The notes below the pieces were generated by a model. That model had not been told where the DNA came from, ran no database searches, and worked only from the letters and a program-made list of their open reading frames with translations. Of a stretch of 64,000 nucleotides of DNA, positions 40,511 to 52,278 are shown in pieces (the first letter of the stretch is position 1; each line of letters opens with the position of its first letter). The stretch comes from Haematobia irritans. Lineage: Eukaryota > Arthropoda > Insecta > Diptera > Muscidae. The stretch covers positions 37,340,671-37,404,670 of the forward strand of contig NC_134399.1 in the NCBI RefSeq assembly GCF_050003625.1, given 5' to 3'. The translations under genes were made by a program, and so were the position numbers.

Positions 40511-40724
40511 GTGCCCTTTATTCTAGATGAATTCAAATGAATGCTACTTGCGATTTTCTTTCAAGAGAGAAACATGTTGGTTACCATAAAATAGAGAATA
40601 GAGAGGTTTGCTCCCGGCCTCTAGTGTGTCTTGACATGTACGGGTAATTTCAAATAAATAAACAACGAAACAACTTAAAAAACTACATAAATATAAATTG
40701 CACGTAAAAATAAATATTTATTAA

Positions 40725-40989
40725 AGCCCGGTATGCACCTCTAGCGAAATTTTCGGTAGCAAAAATTTATTTAAGTCTACAGGCCGGTATGCACCTCTAG
40801 CGAAATTTTCGGTAGCAAAAATTTATTTAAGTCTTCAACAAAAAAACAGGGATGTGTACATAAATTTTAAACCAGCTAATCGCTTTTAAAAATTGTGAAT
40901 ATATGTTCCAAATATTCCTCAAATAAATTGTTTATTATTTACAGACATTTTAAAACTTTTACGCATACAATGATTGTAATAAATTAACA
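40725..40989 (+). mobile_element. Harbinger-type MITE, left part, with duplicated end
   Basis: TAA then AGCCCGGTATGCACCTC; the first ~58 bp are repeated in tandem at 40783. It follows the 364-bp copy at 50331 up to 'gattgtaataaattaa' and then stops. The right arm is missing. Confidence 0.7.
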
Positions 40990-41448
40990 GCCTTATGCAA
41001 AAAAAAAATCTAATAGAGCCTTATAGTGTTCAATACTTAAAATAGGTTTATTGTCTAATAAGCGCTTTTTAAAATTTCCTATGCGAAAACGTTTACTTAC
41101 AAGTTATTAGTTAATGCATGATTTTGTTTTTGTTCTGGCAATGCCTAACTAAAACGAATGTCATATATTCATTAGTGGTACCAAAAAATTTTTATTCGGT
41201 TCTTATGACAATCGGTTCCCAAAAAATATAACAAACAATGGGCAAAAGGAACGCGGTTAAAACATATTGTAATGGAATATATTTGCTTACATAGAAGCGA
41301 ATTGTTCAGTGAAACATTTTGCTTGTCTTGAATGCTTCAAAAAATAACGCCCATTGTTTATCTTATCCGGTTCAGAGATTGTCTATGTTTGTAATACATC
41401 ACTAATATAAACATTTCAAATAATTTCGTTATTTTTTGTCCAATTTCT

Positions 41449-42336
41449 ATGATGGAGGAAGAAAACAATCTTAATATGGTAAGTTTTAAGAAATCTAAAA
41501 TAGTTTTAAGGAATCTAATTTCATTATTAATATGTATCAATATTTTTAAGATGTCGCAATACAATATTAAGAAAGAAGATCAGCTAAAGAGACAGCGTTC
41601 CGAAAACTGGAGCGAGGAGGATAAGGTGAGATCCAACATATTCCATTAAAATCAAACTTAATATTTGTTTTACGTAGGAACTTCTAAAGGAATTAGTGAA
41701 AAAGAGAGTAAAAATAATAGAAAACTAAAATACGGATACAAATACCAACCAACTTAAGAAAAACTGTTGGTTGGAACTTGAGAAAGAGTAAGCAAGATAA
41801 TGATATTGAGTTTTTGTCGCATGTTATTATATAATATTTATATATTTAGTTTCAACAACTTGTGCTCAAAAGCTAAACGAACGGTGTCCCAACTAAAGTC
41901 GCAATGGACGACTATAAAAATCCAAGCAAAAAAAGAAGTATCGGAACATCGGTCAAAACTTAAGCAAACTGGAGGAGGACAGGCGCCACCAGACGTCCCG
42001 TTGTGTGCAAACGATTTGGAAGTATGGCTTCCAAATGAATTCATAGTTGACTACAATGAGTTTGATTCAGATGTTCACTGCAAGGTAAATACATAAAACA
42101 AAATATAATAAACTATGGCAGTGTTCTCAATTATATAGTAACGCATATACTGGATAGAAATCCTTTAGATAAAAATCCTTCTTTTGTAGAACTTGGAAAA
42201 AAATGATATGTCCTATTTGGAAATAGAAGTGTTAGCAGATGCCGATAACCAAAATAAAACGGAGAATTCGGATTCATATACAAATGAAGTTGTAAAAAAA
42301 CTCGATTGGAACCGACGCCGAAGAGAAGTCAGATAG
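41449..42336 (+). pseudogene. Myb/SANT-like DNA-binding protein of PIF/Harbinger type, one in-frame stop
   Basis: Five exons with GT-AG borders: 41449-41478, 41551-41625, 41678-41787, 41850-42084, 42190-42336. The product has a trihelix Myb domain: 'SENWSEEDK', 'ELLKELVKKRVKIIEN', 'CWLELEKE', 'AKRTVSQLKSQWTTIKIQAK', and the family mark TGGGQAPP, as in Myb_DNA-bind_5 proteins. An acidic middle and a basic end ('NRRRREVR') follow. Codon 17 of exon 3 is TAA (41726-41728) in the middle of the domain; otherwise all joins keep frame. In Harbinger elements this partner helps bring the nuclease to the nucleus and the ends. It points toward the nuclease gene at 47-49 kb. Confidence 0.72.
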
Positions 42337-42777
42337 CTTCAACGTAGAGCAGCCATGTTCTCTAGTTTCGGAGACGAAGAAAAAAGTATGTATAATTTAA
42401 GCGAATTTTTAAATTGAGATTGATTTTGAAACTTTTTTTATTTTATAAGGTAGGTACTATGTTCGGTTTCCGAAGCGAAATCCCATACAAAACCAAAAAT
42501 GCGAAAAACTACCGAAATATTTTTTCATTTGTGGTACTTTGTTTTTTTTCGAGTTGAAAAACTGACATAAAGTGCATAGTCCCTAATTAGGTCGGCTTTA
42601 AATCCTTCCATATGTTGAGATTAGTTAGTTTCAAAACATGGCGCCATTTGTAATGTGAATTAAGAAATAATTGATTTATTCAAATGATTTGTGTTAAATT
42701 AGAATACAAAAGTGGTTCGCGTTGTTATTTAAAAATGCAATTCGATTGACGAAATAAAAATAACGGCGTGCTATATG

Positions 42778-43740
42778 TATATAACATATATAACAGCATC
42801 TGGTTCTTTAGCCGTTTCTGCCACAGTAGCATCTGCCCTCACATCCCTGACACCCACAATTGCAGCCACTACATCAGCTACAGTGAACAACTCCAACATA
42901 GCACCCTCAACACCTGCCACGACCACAGTGGCTGTGACCGCAAATATTGTATTGCAACAACCAAATACAACGGCCGCCCAAGTAGTGAGTGGTCCCATTG
43001 GGGTGGCAGCAAATACTACTCCAACATTAGCCACTATTACTAATTCTTCAAATGCAATATCGACTGTTGCTGCCGTTAGTAATACAAATGCAATACTAAT
43101 GCAATGGAGGTTTCACAATCATCCACAATAGTATGACCAGCAGCTGGATCGAATGTTGTTGTTCCCACCACTACAATGGCTTTAGCAGGAGCTACCGTGG
43201 GACTTAAGTCTGGTCCAGATATTACAATGACATTGAACCGTATAAATACGGCAGAGAATGAAGTTGATGTGGAGGAATCTTTACCAGGTGATGTTGTTAA
43301 ATTGGATTTTGCTGGCGAAGAAGTGGCTGGGTGAAATTTTACCCCTAAGGAATGTCTTCTAGGAGTTTCCAATCGGCGACCGGTGCCCGTTGGAAACTCC
43401 GCCTATTACAACAGTACCATCATCGCTTCAGCCATCAGCAACAATAGCAATCCATCAGCGTCATATTGTAGAGATACAACCAGGCCACCATTTATCATCA
43501 TCCCCTGCTAATTTAGAATTGACTAATGTTATGCAACATAATGTTTGCACAGAACACGAAGAAGTAGAAGAAGCTAATTGTCATAATACTGCAGATGTAA
43601 TCGATGAAGATTTCTTTTTTAAAATATGCTTAAAAACGATTTCGTCTTATCTCTGTAAACCCAGTGCTTCTACATTCAACGCCCATTTTTTACAAAGAAA
43701 TGAATTGTATTTTTTTTTATTATTTTACCGCTCCTCGTAA
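42778..43740 (+). pseudogene. Decayed coding-like region, Ala/Thr-rich then acidic
   Basis: The first frame is Ala/Thr/Ser/Val-rich ('SLTPTIAATTSATVNNSN'). In a shifted frame, after one stop, it continues 'VPTTTMALAGATVGLKSG', 'DITMTLNRINTAENEVD', 'LPGDVVKLDFAGEEVAG', then 'NFTPKECLLGVSNRRPVPV', and with another shift 'PPITTVPSSLQPSATIAI' to 'EEVEEANCHNTADVIDEDF'. Codon texture is that of a real protein, but the frame is broken about three times. No introns are obvious. Probably a retrocopied or captured host-gene fragment; parent not recognised. Confidence 0.45.
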
Positions 43741-43950
43741 TTGCTCCCTTTTCCATTTGTTAAGCGAGCTCGTTTTTTGTGTGTAAGAGGCGTAAATGAA
43801 TGAGAACTGAACAAAAGAAATGTTAATGCAATTTTAATTTTTAATGGAAACAACATGAAAGCTAAATATGAGAAATGATAATTAAAAATTTTTAAATATA
43901 ACAATATTAATGAAAGAAAGCTGATAATCCAGAAAAGAAAACATTAGGTG

Positions 43951-45472
43951 TGTTCCTTTACTTTACTCGTAGTAAAAAGTAGTACAAGAGAGAAATGTTG
44001 AAAATCCTCTCAGATTTCTATATTTGTTACATGTACAGGAACGAAAATATAGTAAAAATTGTAAAAATGTCAAATAAAAAACAAAAGAAGCATTGTGATT
44101 TGAATAAATATTTTCAAAACATGTAGGTAAATTAAATACTTTTATATATAGTTTTTTTTTTTTTTGCATATGGCAGATTTTTTGCAGGAAACTTTGAAAT
44201 CCTTATTACGATAGAAAGAAGCTATGGTTTTTACTTTGTTATAAAAAGTACTCCTTTTGCAAAAATTTTAATCAAAGTAAAACTCTGGCTTCTGGGCCAT
44301 AAAGTAGAGTAATAGCGCATATTATCAGTATCTTATAAGGTGGGGTTTTTCATTCCGTTTGTAACACATACAAATAACGAATTCTGACTATAGAAAGTAT
44401 ATATAGTCTTGATCAGGGAGAAATTATAAGTCGATGTCTCTCTGTCTGGCTATCTGTTGTAATCAGGCTACTTCCTTCAATAATGAACCTATAGTGCTGA
44501 AATTTTAACAGACACGTTTTTCTTCTACATGCAGGTCAATTTTGAAGATGGGACTACTTCGGCCTAAGTTTCGATTTTGCTTACATATGAACCGACCCCC
44601 GAATTGGGGTCTTCATGACATAGACATTAAAACTTTTATCCGATTTGCATGAAATTCAAAACGTAGAGGTACTTTTGGTCCATTAAAGGGTGTGCCGAAT
44701 TTGGTGTGAGTCGGTCAATGTTTTGGTACTTTTTTTGAAACAAGTGGTATTGGTTCGGCATTGTTTTGAAATTCCAAATTGTGGACTCTACACGTTAAAT
44801 CTAAAGCACAAACGTGCACAAAATTTTCCTCCAGAATACGTAGAATTTTATAAGGAATGTAGTCCTTCTAGACTCAAAATACAGACCCCACTTTGTTCAA
44901 ATTTTGCAAAAAAATAAATTGTAAGGCCCTATCTCGCAAATATTAGATATATTCGCACACATACACAATCTTTTTATGGTAGTTTATAAGTTCTATTTAG
45001 CAAAGCAAAAATCATGAAAATCGGTGCATAATTGCGCGTTTGCCAAGTAACACTAAATTGCATACATCCGAGGTGTCCAACTTCCAACGTCTATAGACCA
45101 GCCCGTGAATCCACTAGGGACCTACAAATCTCTAAATATAGAGAAAAACATTTCAGCTTTGGCACAAAGAAAAAATTATGATGATATCTTAATCCATTAA
45201 AAAGTTACAGATTTATTTCCAAAAAAAAGCGATTTGGAACTACTTTAGTTTGGAAAATTTGAAAACAAATAATTATTTTTGTCATGACATATCTACAACT
45301 TTTACTCGAAAGAATTTGTCGAGTAACTTGTAGTAAAAAAATTTTAAAAGAGACATGCATTTTGACATTGTTCTCTTAAAATTGTTTACTACTTTTACTA
45401 TTTTTTGGGGTTGAGGAACGGTTTCTAGTAAAAACTAGTAAAAGTAGTAACTAGTAGTACGTAAAGGAACAC
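43951..45472. mobile_element. Element with inverted ends GTGTTCCTTTAC
   Basis: Left 'gtgttcctttactttactcg' and right 'agtagtacgtaaaggaacac' are inverted, followed inward on both sides by several 'tagta.aa' words. The interior includes a worn member (about 44318-44940) of the hairpin-ended family seen at 20093-21172. No transposase recognised; target duplication unclear. Confidence 0.55.
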
Positions 45473-46020
45473 AACTATTGTGTTCTAGTGTCTTTAATTA
45501 GTGTATAAATGTACAAATTAAAAAAAAATAATAATAAAATTATAATCGAACTTGTTTTATTTTTATATACCGGGGTATAGGTAATTGGGTGGTCTTATAC
45601 GTTTTATACTTTTTAATATAAAATTAGTAAATTTTTCTGAACAAAGTTATATCCAAAATAAATGTTTATAGCAAATAATTAAATAATTTTTATTTAAGTA
45701 GCAATGATGTATTCATCATTTGTCCAAAATGGTTGCGATAGGCTGGAATGAAACGATTTAATTTCGTTGTGGCTTTTAAATTTCAGTTAGCGGCATTCTT
45801 GCATTTTATCAATTCAAAACACTGGTTGAATTTCATAACGTGACTGAAATAGTTATTGGAACTTATACATTGGGAGAGTATAACATCCTTCAGTAAACCA
45901 GCCAATTGCTTCTCAATGTATTAATTTCAGTCAACGAATAGTCTGGTATAGAACACTAACATCCCTTTGTGACGAAATATAAGTGGGAACAGTGACTTTG
46001 GCTTAGGAACTACCCTTGAA
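45473..46020. other. no gene recognised
   Basis: AT-rich DNA between the TIR element and the next coding-like scrap; nothing identified. Confidence 0.4.
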
Positions 46021-46029
46021 CTTGAGTTA

Positions 46030-46390
46030 TGGGCTTAAGTTGGTTGTTCCCCCCGATGTAACAACATTGGCAAATGAAATGGCATTATTATCCTTTGTGG
46101 GAACCGTGGTGGTGACCACTGGATTTGAAATTGCTAGTGAGGCGGCAACAGCATGGCATTGCAATGCGATTGTGTAGATATTGTGGACACCAACGAATTA
46201 AGTTTGTTGATGAATGAGTCCATTGCTGCTCATGATGTAAAAGTTAGCATAACACCGGAATTATATGTTTTTTTGATGTGCGTTACAAATTGACGGTATC
46301 CATTTGGAAAAGCTGAAGAAGACAATGTACCACATGTTGTAAAAGCTGTTGCAGAATGTGGTAAGACACCAGGGGTAGAGCGGCTGGAGC
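46030..46390 (+). pseudogene. Second decayed coding-like scrap
   Basis: 'LKLVVPPDVTTLANEMALLS' and 'GFEIASEAATAWHCNAIV', then after a stop or frame shift 'VDIVDTNELSLLMNE', 'SIAAHDVKVSITPELYVFL'. Texture and decay are like 42778-43740, so both may stem from one parent gene. Function unknown. Confidence 0.4.
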
Positions 46391-47039
46391 TTTATTCTTA
46401 ATAATTATTAGTGTCCAGTGCTGTATGAGATTTTATTGCAAAACAATCCAAAAACTGGTAGAAAAACACTTTTCAAAACAATTATCATGAATGCGTGTAT
46501 GTAAACAATCAGCTGCTGCGTATGTATAAGTAAAAATAGTATGACATTTGGCGATGTTGTCAATTAAATTGCGGAGAAATAAACGTGGAATAGCTCCAAA
46601 ATAGCTGTTTTCTTCATTCGAAATGTATTGTCAACACTCTCATTTTTCAACGCGAAAGAATGGTTAAGTGAAGTTTTTTTCGTGCCAACAAACATAGTAC
46701 CCACCTATAGAGGGTATTAGGGGAAAAGACCAGTATTGCTGACGACAACATTATTAAAATGGCACAGATCGAAAAGAATTACATCTTCTTCAAATAGAAA
46801 ACGAGAAGAAAAAAGGAAGGAATTTGGAGTATGAATTGATTCAATCTCCTATAAATTACTATAAACGGCGTTCATCACTAGACATGTAAAACAGGCCACT
46901 TTCAACGAATTCTCCTAATATTAATTTAATCTGTTATGATATTTTCTTACTGTTCTTTACTTTCGCAGCCTATACACATTTTATTCATACAAAGAACTGG
47001 ACATTTTGTTTTGTAAAATTCAAGGCGTTTTTAATTGGA
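46391..47039. other. no gene recognised
   Basis: AT-rich sequence up to the last exon of the Harbinger-type nuclease gene; no repeat family clearly recognised. Confidence 0.4.
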
Positions 47040-49222
47040 TTAGAAATGGTTTCTAATAAATGCTTTTAAAATAGCTTTTGGTCTGCTTTCTTGTATTTCC
47101 GAATTATTTGAATAATTTGCTAATTCCATTTCATCGATCAGATCATCACAATCATCTGAAATATATCCAACATACACATATCAATATAATTCTACATCAG
47201 AACCATAATATACAATGGAATTAACTTATTAATCTCACCTGCACGGATGAAAAAGGCTGTTTTTCATATGTTTGGCTATAAACATTATATGTTTGGAACA
47301 CAAATTTTTAAACACAATATTTTTGAGTGCAAGCATATAATGTTCATAAACTAGCATAACATGTTTGGGACATATATGTTAATATGTTAGAACATATTAT
47401 GTTTGGGACATAAAATGTTTGTAAATATAATATGCTTGGATGCAAACATATATTAATTTAGAAATAGACTATAAACATATATGTGTTTAGTAGCTTGGAG
47501 CGCTATTTAACAGGGAGCGATATTGAATTAAGTTGGTGGTTGTTGCTTGTTATTAAAAAATTAACATTTTATTTTTCCTTGGGCAATTGATCAGCTACTT
47601 CTTTGATCCTTACAAACTGTGTGGTCCGATGTTCGAATCCCCGTCCGGCAAAAGGTAAAATTAAAATAAAAAAATCATACAATTGAATAATTTCTTCTAC
47701 AATGTTTGTATTACAGAAAAAGGTGCTAAGAACTAAAAAATCTCGTGGAAGTGAGAAAGATGTGGGGGAATATACAATTGGGCAGAAATAAAATTTTGAG
47801 CATTCAGGTCGAAAACCTATGTTGTTAGCACCTATATTACCTGTTTTTTTTTCATAATTCGTTATGATTGTAAATATATAAATAAATAAAATTTTGAGCA
47901 CAATATTGTTTGGGAGAATTTTTTTAAGCATATAATATTTTTGGTTGCAAAATGCTTCCAAACATATTATATGTTCACATAATAACATATTGTTTTTTGG
48001 AAGACAACATTATTGAATTTGGGTGCAAAAATACAAAATGTTTGGAACTTAGACTACCCAAACATATATTGTTTAGACTAATATGCTTTCAAACATATTA
48101 TATATTGGAAGAGATCAAACATATAAATGTTTGGGCAATACCCAAAAATGTATATGCTTGAAGCAAAATATGTTTGGGTTATGAGCGTGTGGAATAGCGT
48201 CGTTCTCTTGTATTGCAATATTGTGCAAAACAGCTAGAGTAACAATAACTGCCTTGGTGTTCATAAGGTTTACGGTCATTCCATTCAATAAACAACGAAA
48301 ACGTTGTTTCCATACACCAAAGCATCGTTCTACAGTGTTTCTGGTTGCGATATGAGCCTTGTTATATTTCACTTCCTTTTCGTTTTCAGGATTAAGTATG
48401 GGTGTAAATAAATAATTGGTTAGTTTGTACCCAGAATCTCCAAGTAAGCGACCTTTAAATTCCCCATTTTCAAATCTTTGCTTTATATTTGATTCATTAA
48501 AAATACGACAATCATGAGTGCTGCCTCTCCATCTAGCCACTATATCTCTTATCTTTAGCTTTGCATCACAAATTACCTACAAAATTTAAAAATACTATAC
48601 ATAGTCTAGCTGTTCCTTCGGTTCCTAATTAACATGAGGCGACAAACACCTGAATATTCAGGGAATAATAACCTTTCCTATTGATGTAATATTGTGCAAG
48701 TTCACCTCCAGTCTTCTTTATCTTAATGTGTGTTCCATCAATAGCCCCAATGACTCCAGGAATGTTCCGAATAGCCTGGAAGTCTCTCATTAAAACCGCC
48801 TCCTCCTCTAATGAATTTGGCATTGAAATTAAATGTTTACTATGTCGAGCCAACGCACGAGAAACTCTGGCACATATTCTCGATACAGTTGATTGGGTTA
48901 GGCCATGAAGATCTGCAGCATCATCTTGGTACTGGACAAAAAAAAAACAATCACATTAAGCACTGACTGAATCCATATATAAACATACATACCTCGCGAC
49001 GACCCCAACAACGCAAGGCAACCAACAATTGTAGTTCAGGAGTTGTGCCGCAACCTCTTGTGTCCAAAATGATATCATCTTTAATTAAATGTAGAATTTT
49101 GTCTACCGTACTTTTTTTGAAACGATATCTCATTTTGAACACATCGTCCGGAAGAGAAAACGGATTTGCCCTCTTCTTATACTTCATGGGTGAACGGACT
49201 TTGGAGGCCCGAGATATATCAT
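47040..49222 (-). CDS. HARBI1-like / PIF-Harbinger DDE nuclease, interrupted by a MITE
   Basis: Exons on the minus strand: 49222-48993 (76 codons; first Met at 49187, 'MKYKKRANPF'), 48931-48650 ('YQDDAADLHGLTQSTVSRIC' to 'YYSLNIQ'), 48576-48190 ('VICDAKLKIRDIVARW' to 'ENDAIP') and 47155-47040 ('DDCDDLIDEMELANYS' to 'KAFIRNHF', stop). Phases agree only if MITE 47242-48189 is removed: one base (47239) then completes exon 3 before GTGAGA. The catalytic triad is present: D in GAIDGTHI, D in GDSGYK, E in NTVERCFG. An HTH region (LHGLTQSTVSRI) precedes it. About 326 residues from Met 49187, near the usual HARBI1 length. An upstream ATG exon at about 49301 does not join in frame, so the N-terminus is open. 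As it stands the protein would run about 18 codons into the MITE and stop. Confidence 0.82.
47242..48189 (+). mobile_element. MITE family B, copy 4, inside the nuclease gene
   Basis: 948 bp, same ends as the other copies but lacking about 25 bp near the right end. Flanked by TG on both sides (47240-47241, 48190-48191) rather than TA. Sits one base before the 5' splice site of the third coding exon listed for the nuclease. Confidence 0.85.
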
Positions 49223-49534
49223 CTGAATATATTTAATTGTACTTATAAAAAAGATCCAACAATCTTTCGCAGTTTTACTTACCAATTCGCCGAATTCCAT
49301 TTCAATTTCTGAATTTAAATTCTTTGTTATTTTTTTTGTTTTTCAAATATAAACAAGAAATGACATTCTGTCACTCTATTAAACCGAAAAAGAAGGGTAT
49401 ACCCTACAATAATTTTTTTGGTTTTAACAAACGTTTATTAAAGTTTTGATAAGCTATTATTGGTTTTTGTATATATTTTTTTGTTCAATAACCTATCATC
49501 GATTTATTAACCACCTTTAACTTTTTTTGCATAA

Positions 49535-49660
49535 AGGCCGGTATGCACCTCTAGCGAAATTTTCGGTAGCAAAAATTTATTTAAGTCTACAACAAAAAAA
49601 CAGGGCTGTGTACACAAATTTTAAACCTAATCGCTTTTAACTAACAAAAATCGATTTTAA
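49535..49660 (+). mobile_element. Harbinger-type MITE, left-end fragment
   Basis: TAA at 49532-49534 then AGGCCGGTATGCACCTC and about 120 bp of family sequence before divergence. It lies just upstream of the nuclease gene, and a similar left-end fragment lies just upstream of the Myb gene (40725), but in direct, not inverted, orientation. Confidence 0.7.
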
Positions 49661-49711
49661 TGTTTTCTGTTTTCATATTCATTGTTTTCAATTGAATTCA
49701 GATTTGATTAA

Positions 49712-49832
49712 TACCTCATTCACATTACACTTCCAAAATCCACTTTACCCAGATTTCAAATGTCAATTGCCCTATAAAAAAGGGATTTCAAATCTACTTT
49801 TAGTAGATTTTGAGCCTAATGTGTATGACCTA
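49712..49832. mobile_element. Tiny MITE (~120 bp), copy 1
   Basis: 'cctcattcacattacacttc' on the left, mirrored by 'cctaatgtgtatgacc' on the right, with an internal 'cttttagtagattttgag'. A second copy is at 58619-58726. Confidence 0.55.
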
Positions 49833-49984
49833 TAATAACTCTTTCACTACCGAAATAAATCAAATATTTTCAATTTTCTCGAATTTATACTGGTCTTTCA
49901 TTATTTGTGGAAATGCGAAGTAAAGAATCATTGAATCCCCGTACACGTTAAAAACGTTTTATTTAACCTTTTAAAGCATTTGAC

Positions 49985-51875
49985 GTCTGAGAATCCCCAC
50001 CACGTCGATAACAGTCGTATACGACATCCAAAACTCGACGGAAAAGCGCCGTCACTATTGAGAAGTTGTACCATGCCATGTTACCACAAAAAAGTTTCGC
50101 ATGAGTCCAATTATTAGGTGACTTTTTTAATAAATTTAGAACGACGCCAATAAGAGCCCCTTCAAACAATCAGAAAAAGTGAATTTTAAGATAGTTGTAA
50201 AAGAATCATTGTGGTTAAGTAAAACACGAATGTTTGGATATTTATTAATTTGAGTAATCATTTATAAATTCTTATAAATATAATATTTATACCACTATCA
50301 AAACACATTTAACATAATTTTTTGCATTAAAGGCCAGTATGCACCTCTAGCGAAATTTTCGGTAGGAAAAAATTATTTAAGTCTACAACAAAAAAACATG
50401 GCTGTGTACACAAATTTTAAACCAGCTAATCGCTTTTAAAAATTGTTAATATATGTTCCAAATATTCCTCAAATAAATTGTTTATTATTTACAAACCTTT
50501 TAAAACTTTTACGCACACAATGATTGTAATAAATTAAATGTTTGCTGCCAAAATATGCTTTTGACAACCCTGTTATTTTCATTAGAGGTGCGTACCAGCT
50601 TACGAAATTGAACGCTACCGAAAATTTCGTTAGCATAAATAGCAATGCATTTCTTATGGGAATGAAATTTTTCGCTGGAGGTGCATACCGGCCTTAATAA
50701 TAGAATGATGTTGAGTTACAAAGGCAAGTTACATGTTGCAGCATCCCTGCTAGCATTTCAAAGTTCCATTTCATCCTCATCGCTACCACAGACTCGTAAG
50801 TGACACTGCAACAATCGCCAACTGTGATAGTATTTTGCCATCACTATTCGCATGAAAGTATTTTGCCATCACTATTGTTACAAGAGCCATTTTATATTTT
50901 GTGAAACACCAAGCACAACTAGCTTCTTATAATTTATTTAAATAAAAACGACAATGAAGTGTTGAAAACATAGTTATTTGGCTTAAATTATGAAAGGTAT
51001 ATTGGTGAACAATTTTTGACTTTCCAAATGGAATAAAGTGATAGTTTTTCAAATATTTTTCCAGACACGCTGCCTCTATTGGGAATAAAAGCACTGGCTG
51101 ATGGACGCTACAACATATAACTTGCAACTTGTAACTCAACATCAATCTTTTAGTAATGCATAAAAATATGTTAAATGTCGTATAAATGTTATATTTATGA
51201 GAATTTATAAATGTTTAATAAAATTAATAAACATCTAAACAATCGTGTTTTACTTGACCACAATGATTCTTTTACAACTATCTTAAAATGCACTTTCTCT
51301 GATTGTTTGAAGGGGCTTTTATTGGGGTCCTTCTAAATGTATCCAGAAGGGCACCTAATAATTGCACTCATGCGATACTTTTTTGTAGTAACTTGGCGTG
51401 GTACAACTTCTCAATAGTGACGGCACTTTTCCGAGGAGTTTTGGATATCGTATACGACTGTTTTCAACGTAGTGGGGATTCTCAGAAGCGCCCCAAAATT
51501 CAAAAAATGTTGGCAGGGATCTATCAGCCAGTGTTTTTATTCTCGATGGAGGCAGCGTGGAAAAATATCTGAAAAACAATCACTTTATTCCATTTGGAAA
51601 GTCAAAAATTGTTCACCAATATACCTTTCACAATTTTTCAACACTTCGTTTTCCTTTTATTTAAATAAATTATAATAAGCTAGTTGCGCTTGGCGTTTCA
51701 CAAAATATAAAATGGCTCTTCTAAGAATAGTGATGACAAAATACTTTCATGTACATTTCATACTTTCTCATGCGCTTCCCCGATCACAGTTGGCGATTGT
51801 TGCAGTGTCACTTACGAGTCTGTGGTAGCGACGAGGACGAAATTGAACTTTGAAATGCTGGCAGGGAATATAGCA
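49985..51875. repeat. Complex inverted duplication containing an unidentified frame
   Basis: 49985-50328 is the reverse complement of about 51155-51490, and 50745-51115 the reverse complement of about 51510-51870. Ends 'gatgttgagttacaa' (50708) and 'ttgtaactcaacatc' (51127) are also inverted. Both arms of the first pair encode a similar peptide: minus 50169-49963 'MFEGALIGVVLNLLKKSPNN' and plus 51303-51572 'MFEGAFIGVLLNVSRRAPNN', each with 'WYNFSIVTALFR'. Substitutions keep the reading, so it may have been a real frame; family unknown. A 364-bp Harbinger-type MITE has split one arm. Confidence 0.6.
50331..50694 (+). mobile_element. Harbinger-type MITE, complete (364 bp)
   Basis: AGGCCAGTATGCACCTC at the left, GAGGTGCATACCGGCCT at the right, TAA on both sides (50328-50330, 50695-50697). 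This is the reference copy for the outer layer of the nest at 23699-28488. Confidence 0.87.
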
Positions 51876-52278
51876 TCAAATGATTTTAGTTTTCTGCAAA
51901 ACAATCGGACATAACTTATAATGTGCACAATATATGGGATTTGTTCGATACGAGCACTGTCTTCCGGAATAACTGAAAATCTGTAAAGCGCATTAAAAAA
52001 GGATTTGCTTTGATTTATAAGTTGCAATTCTGCTCTTGTAACATTCATTTACATTTCGTACGAATAGACTAAATTATATCGGCTTAGCCGTCAAAAATTT
52101 AGTGCAGTCCGCCGCCGACAAAAATGGATGGGCTTGATTTGTTGACGATAAATCAGTTAATGTGAAGCCCGAATAACAGAATACAGAACCAACGTACTAC
52201 AATATTACGTTCCGCATAGAAACTACCCCGCATACGTCTGACTAATCATGATAATTGTAAATTTGAAAGCATACCCTA
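51876..52278. other. intergenic, no gene seen
   Basis: No repeat or reading frame recognised. Its end (ATACCCTA) is the hAT target site, so this was the original upstream flank of the GPATCH2-like gene. Confidence 0.45.

Noticed and set aside
42771..43034. Minus-strand Ala/Val-rich frame
   Set aside because: Antisense of the Ala/Thr-rich plus-strand scrap; low-complexity codons open several frames at once.
49295..49305. ATG with GTAAGT donor as first exon of the Harbinger nuclease
   Set aside because: The 18-nt exon does not join exon 49222-48993 in frame (one base short), so the start was left open rather than forced.
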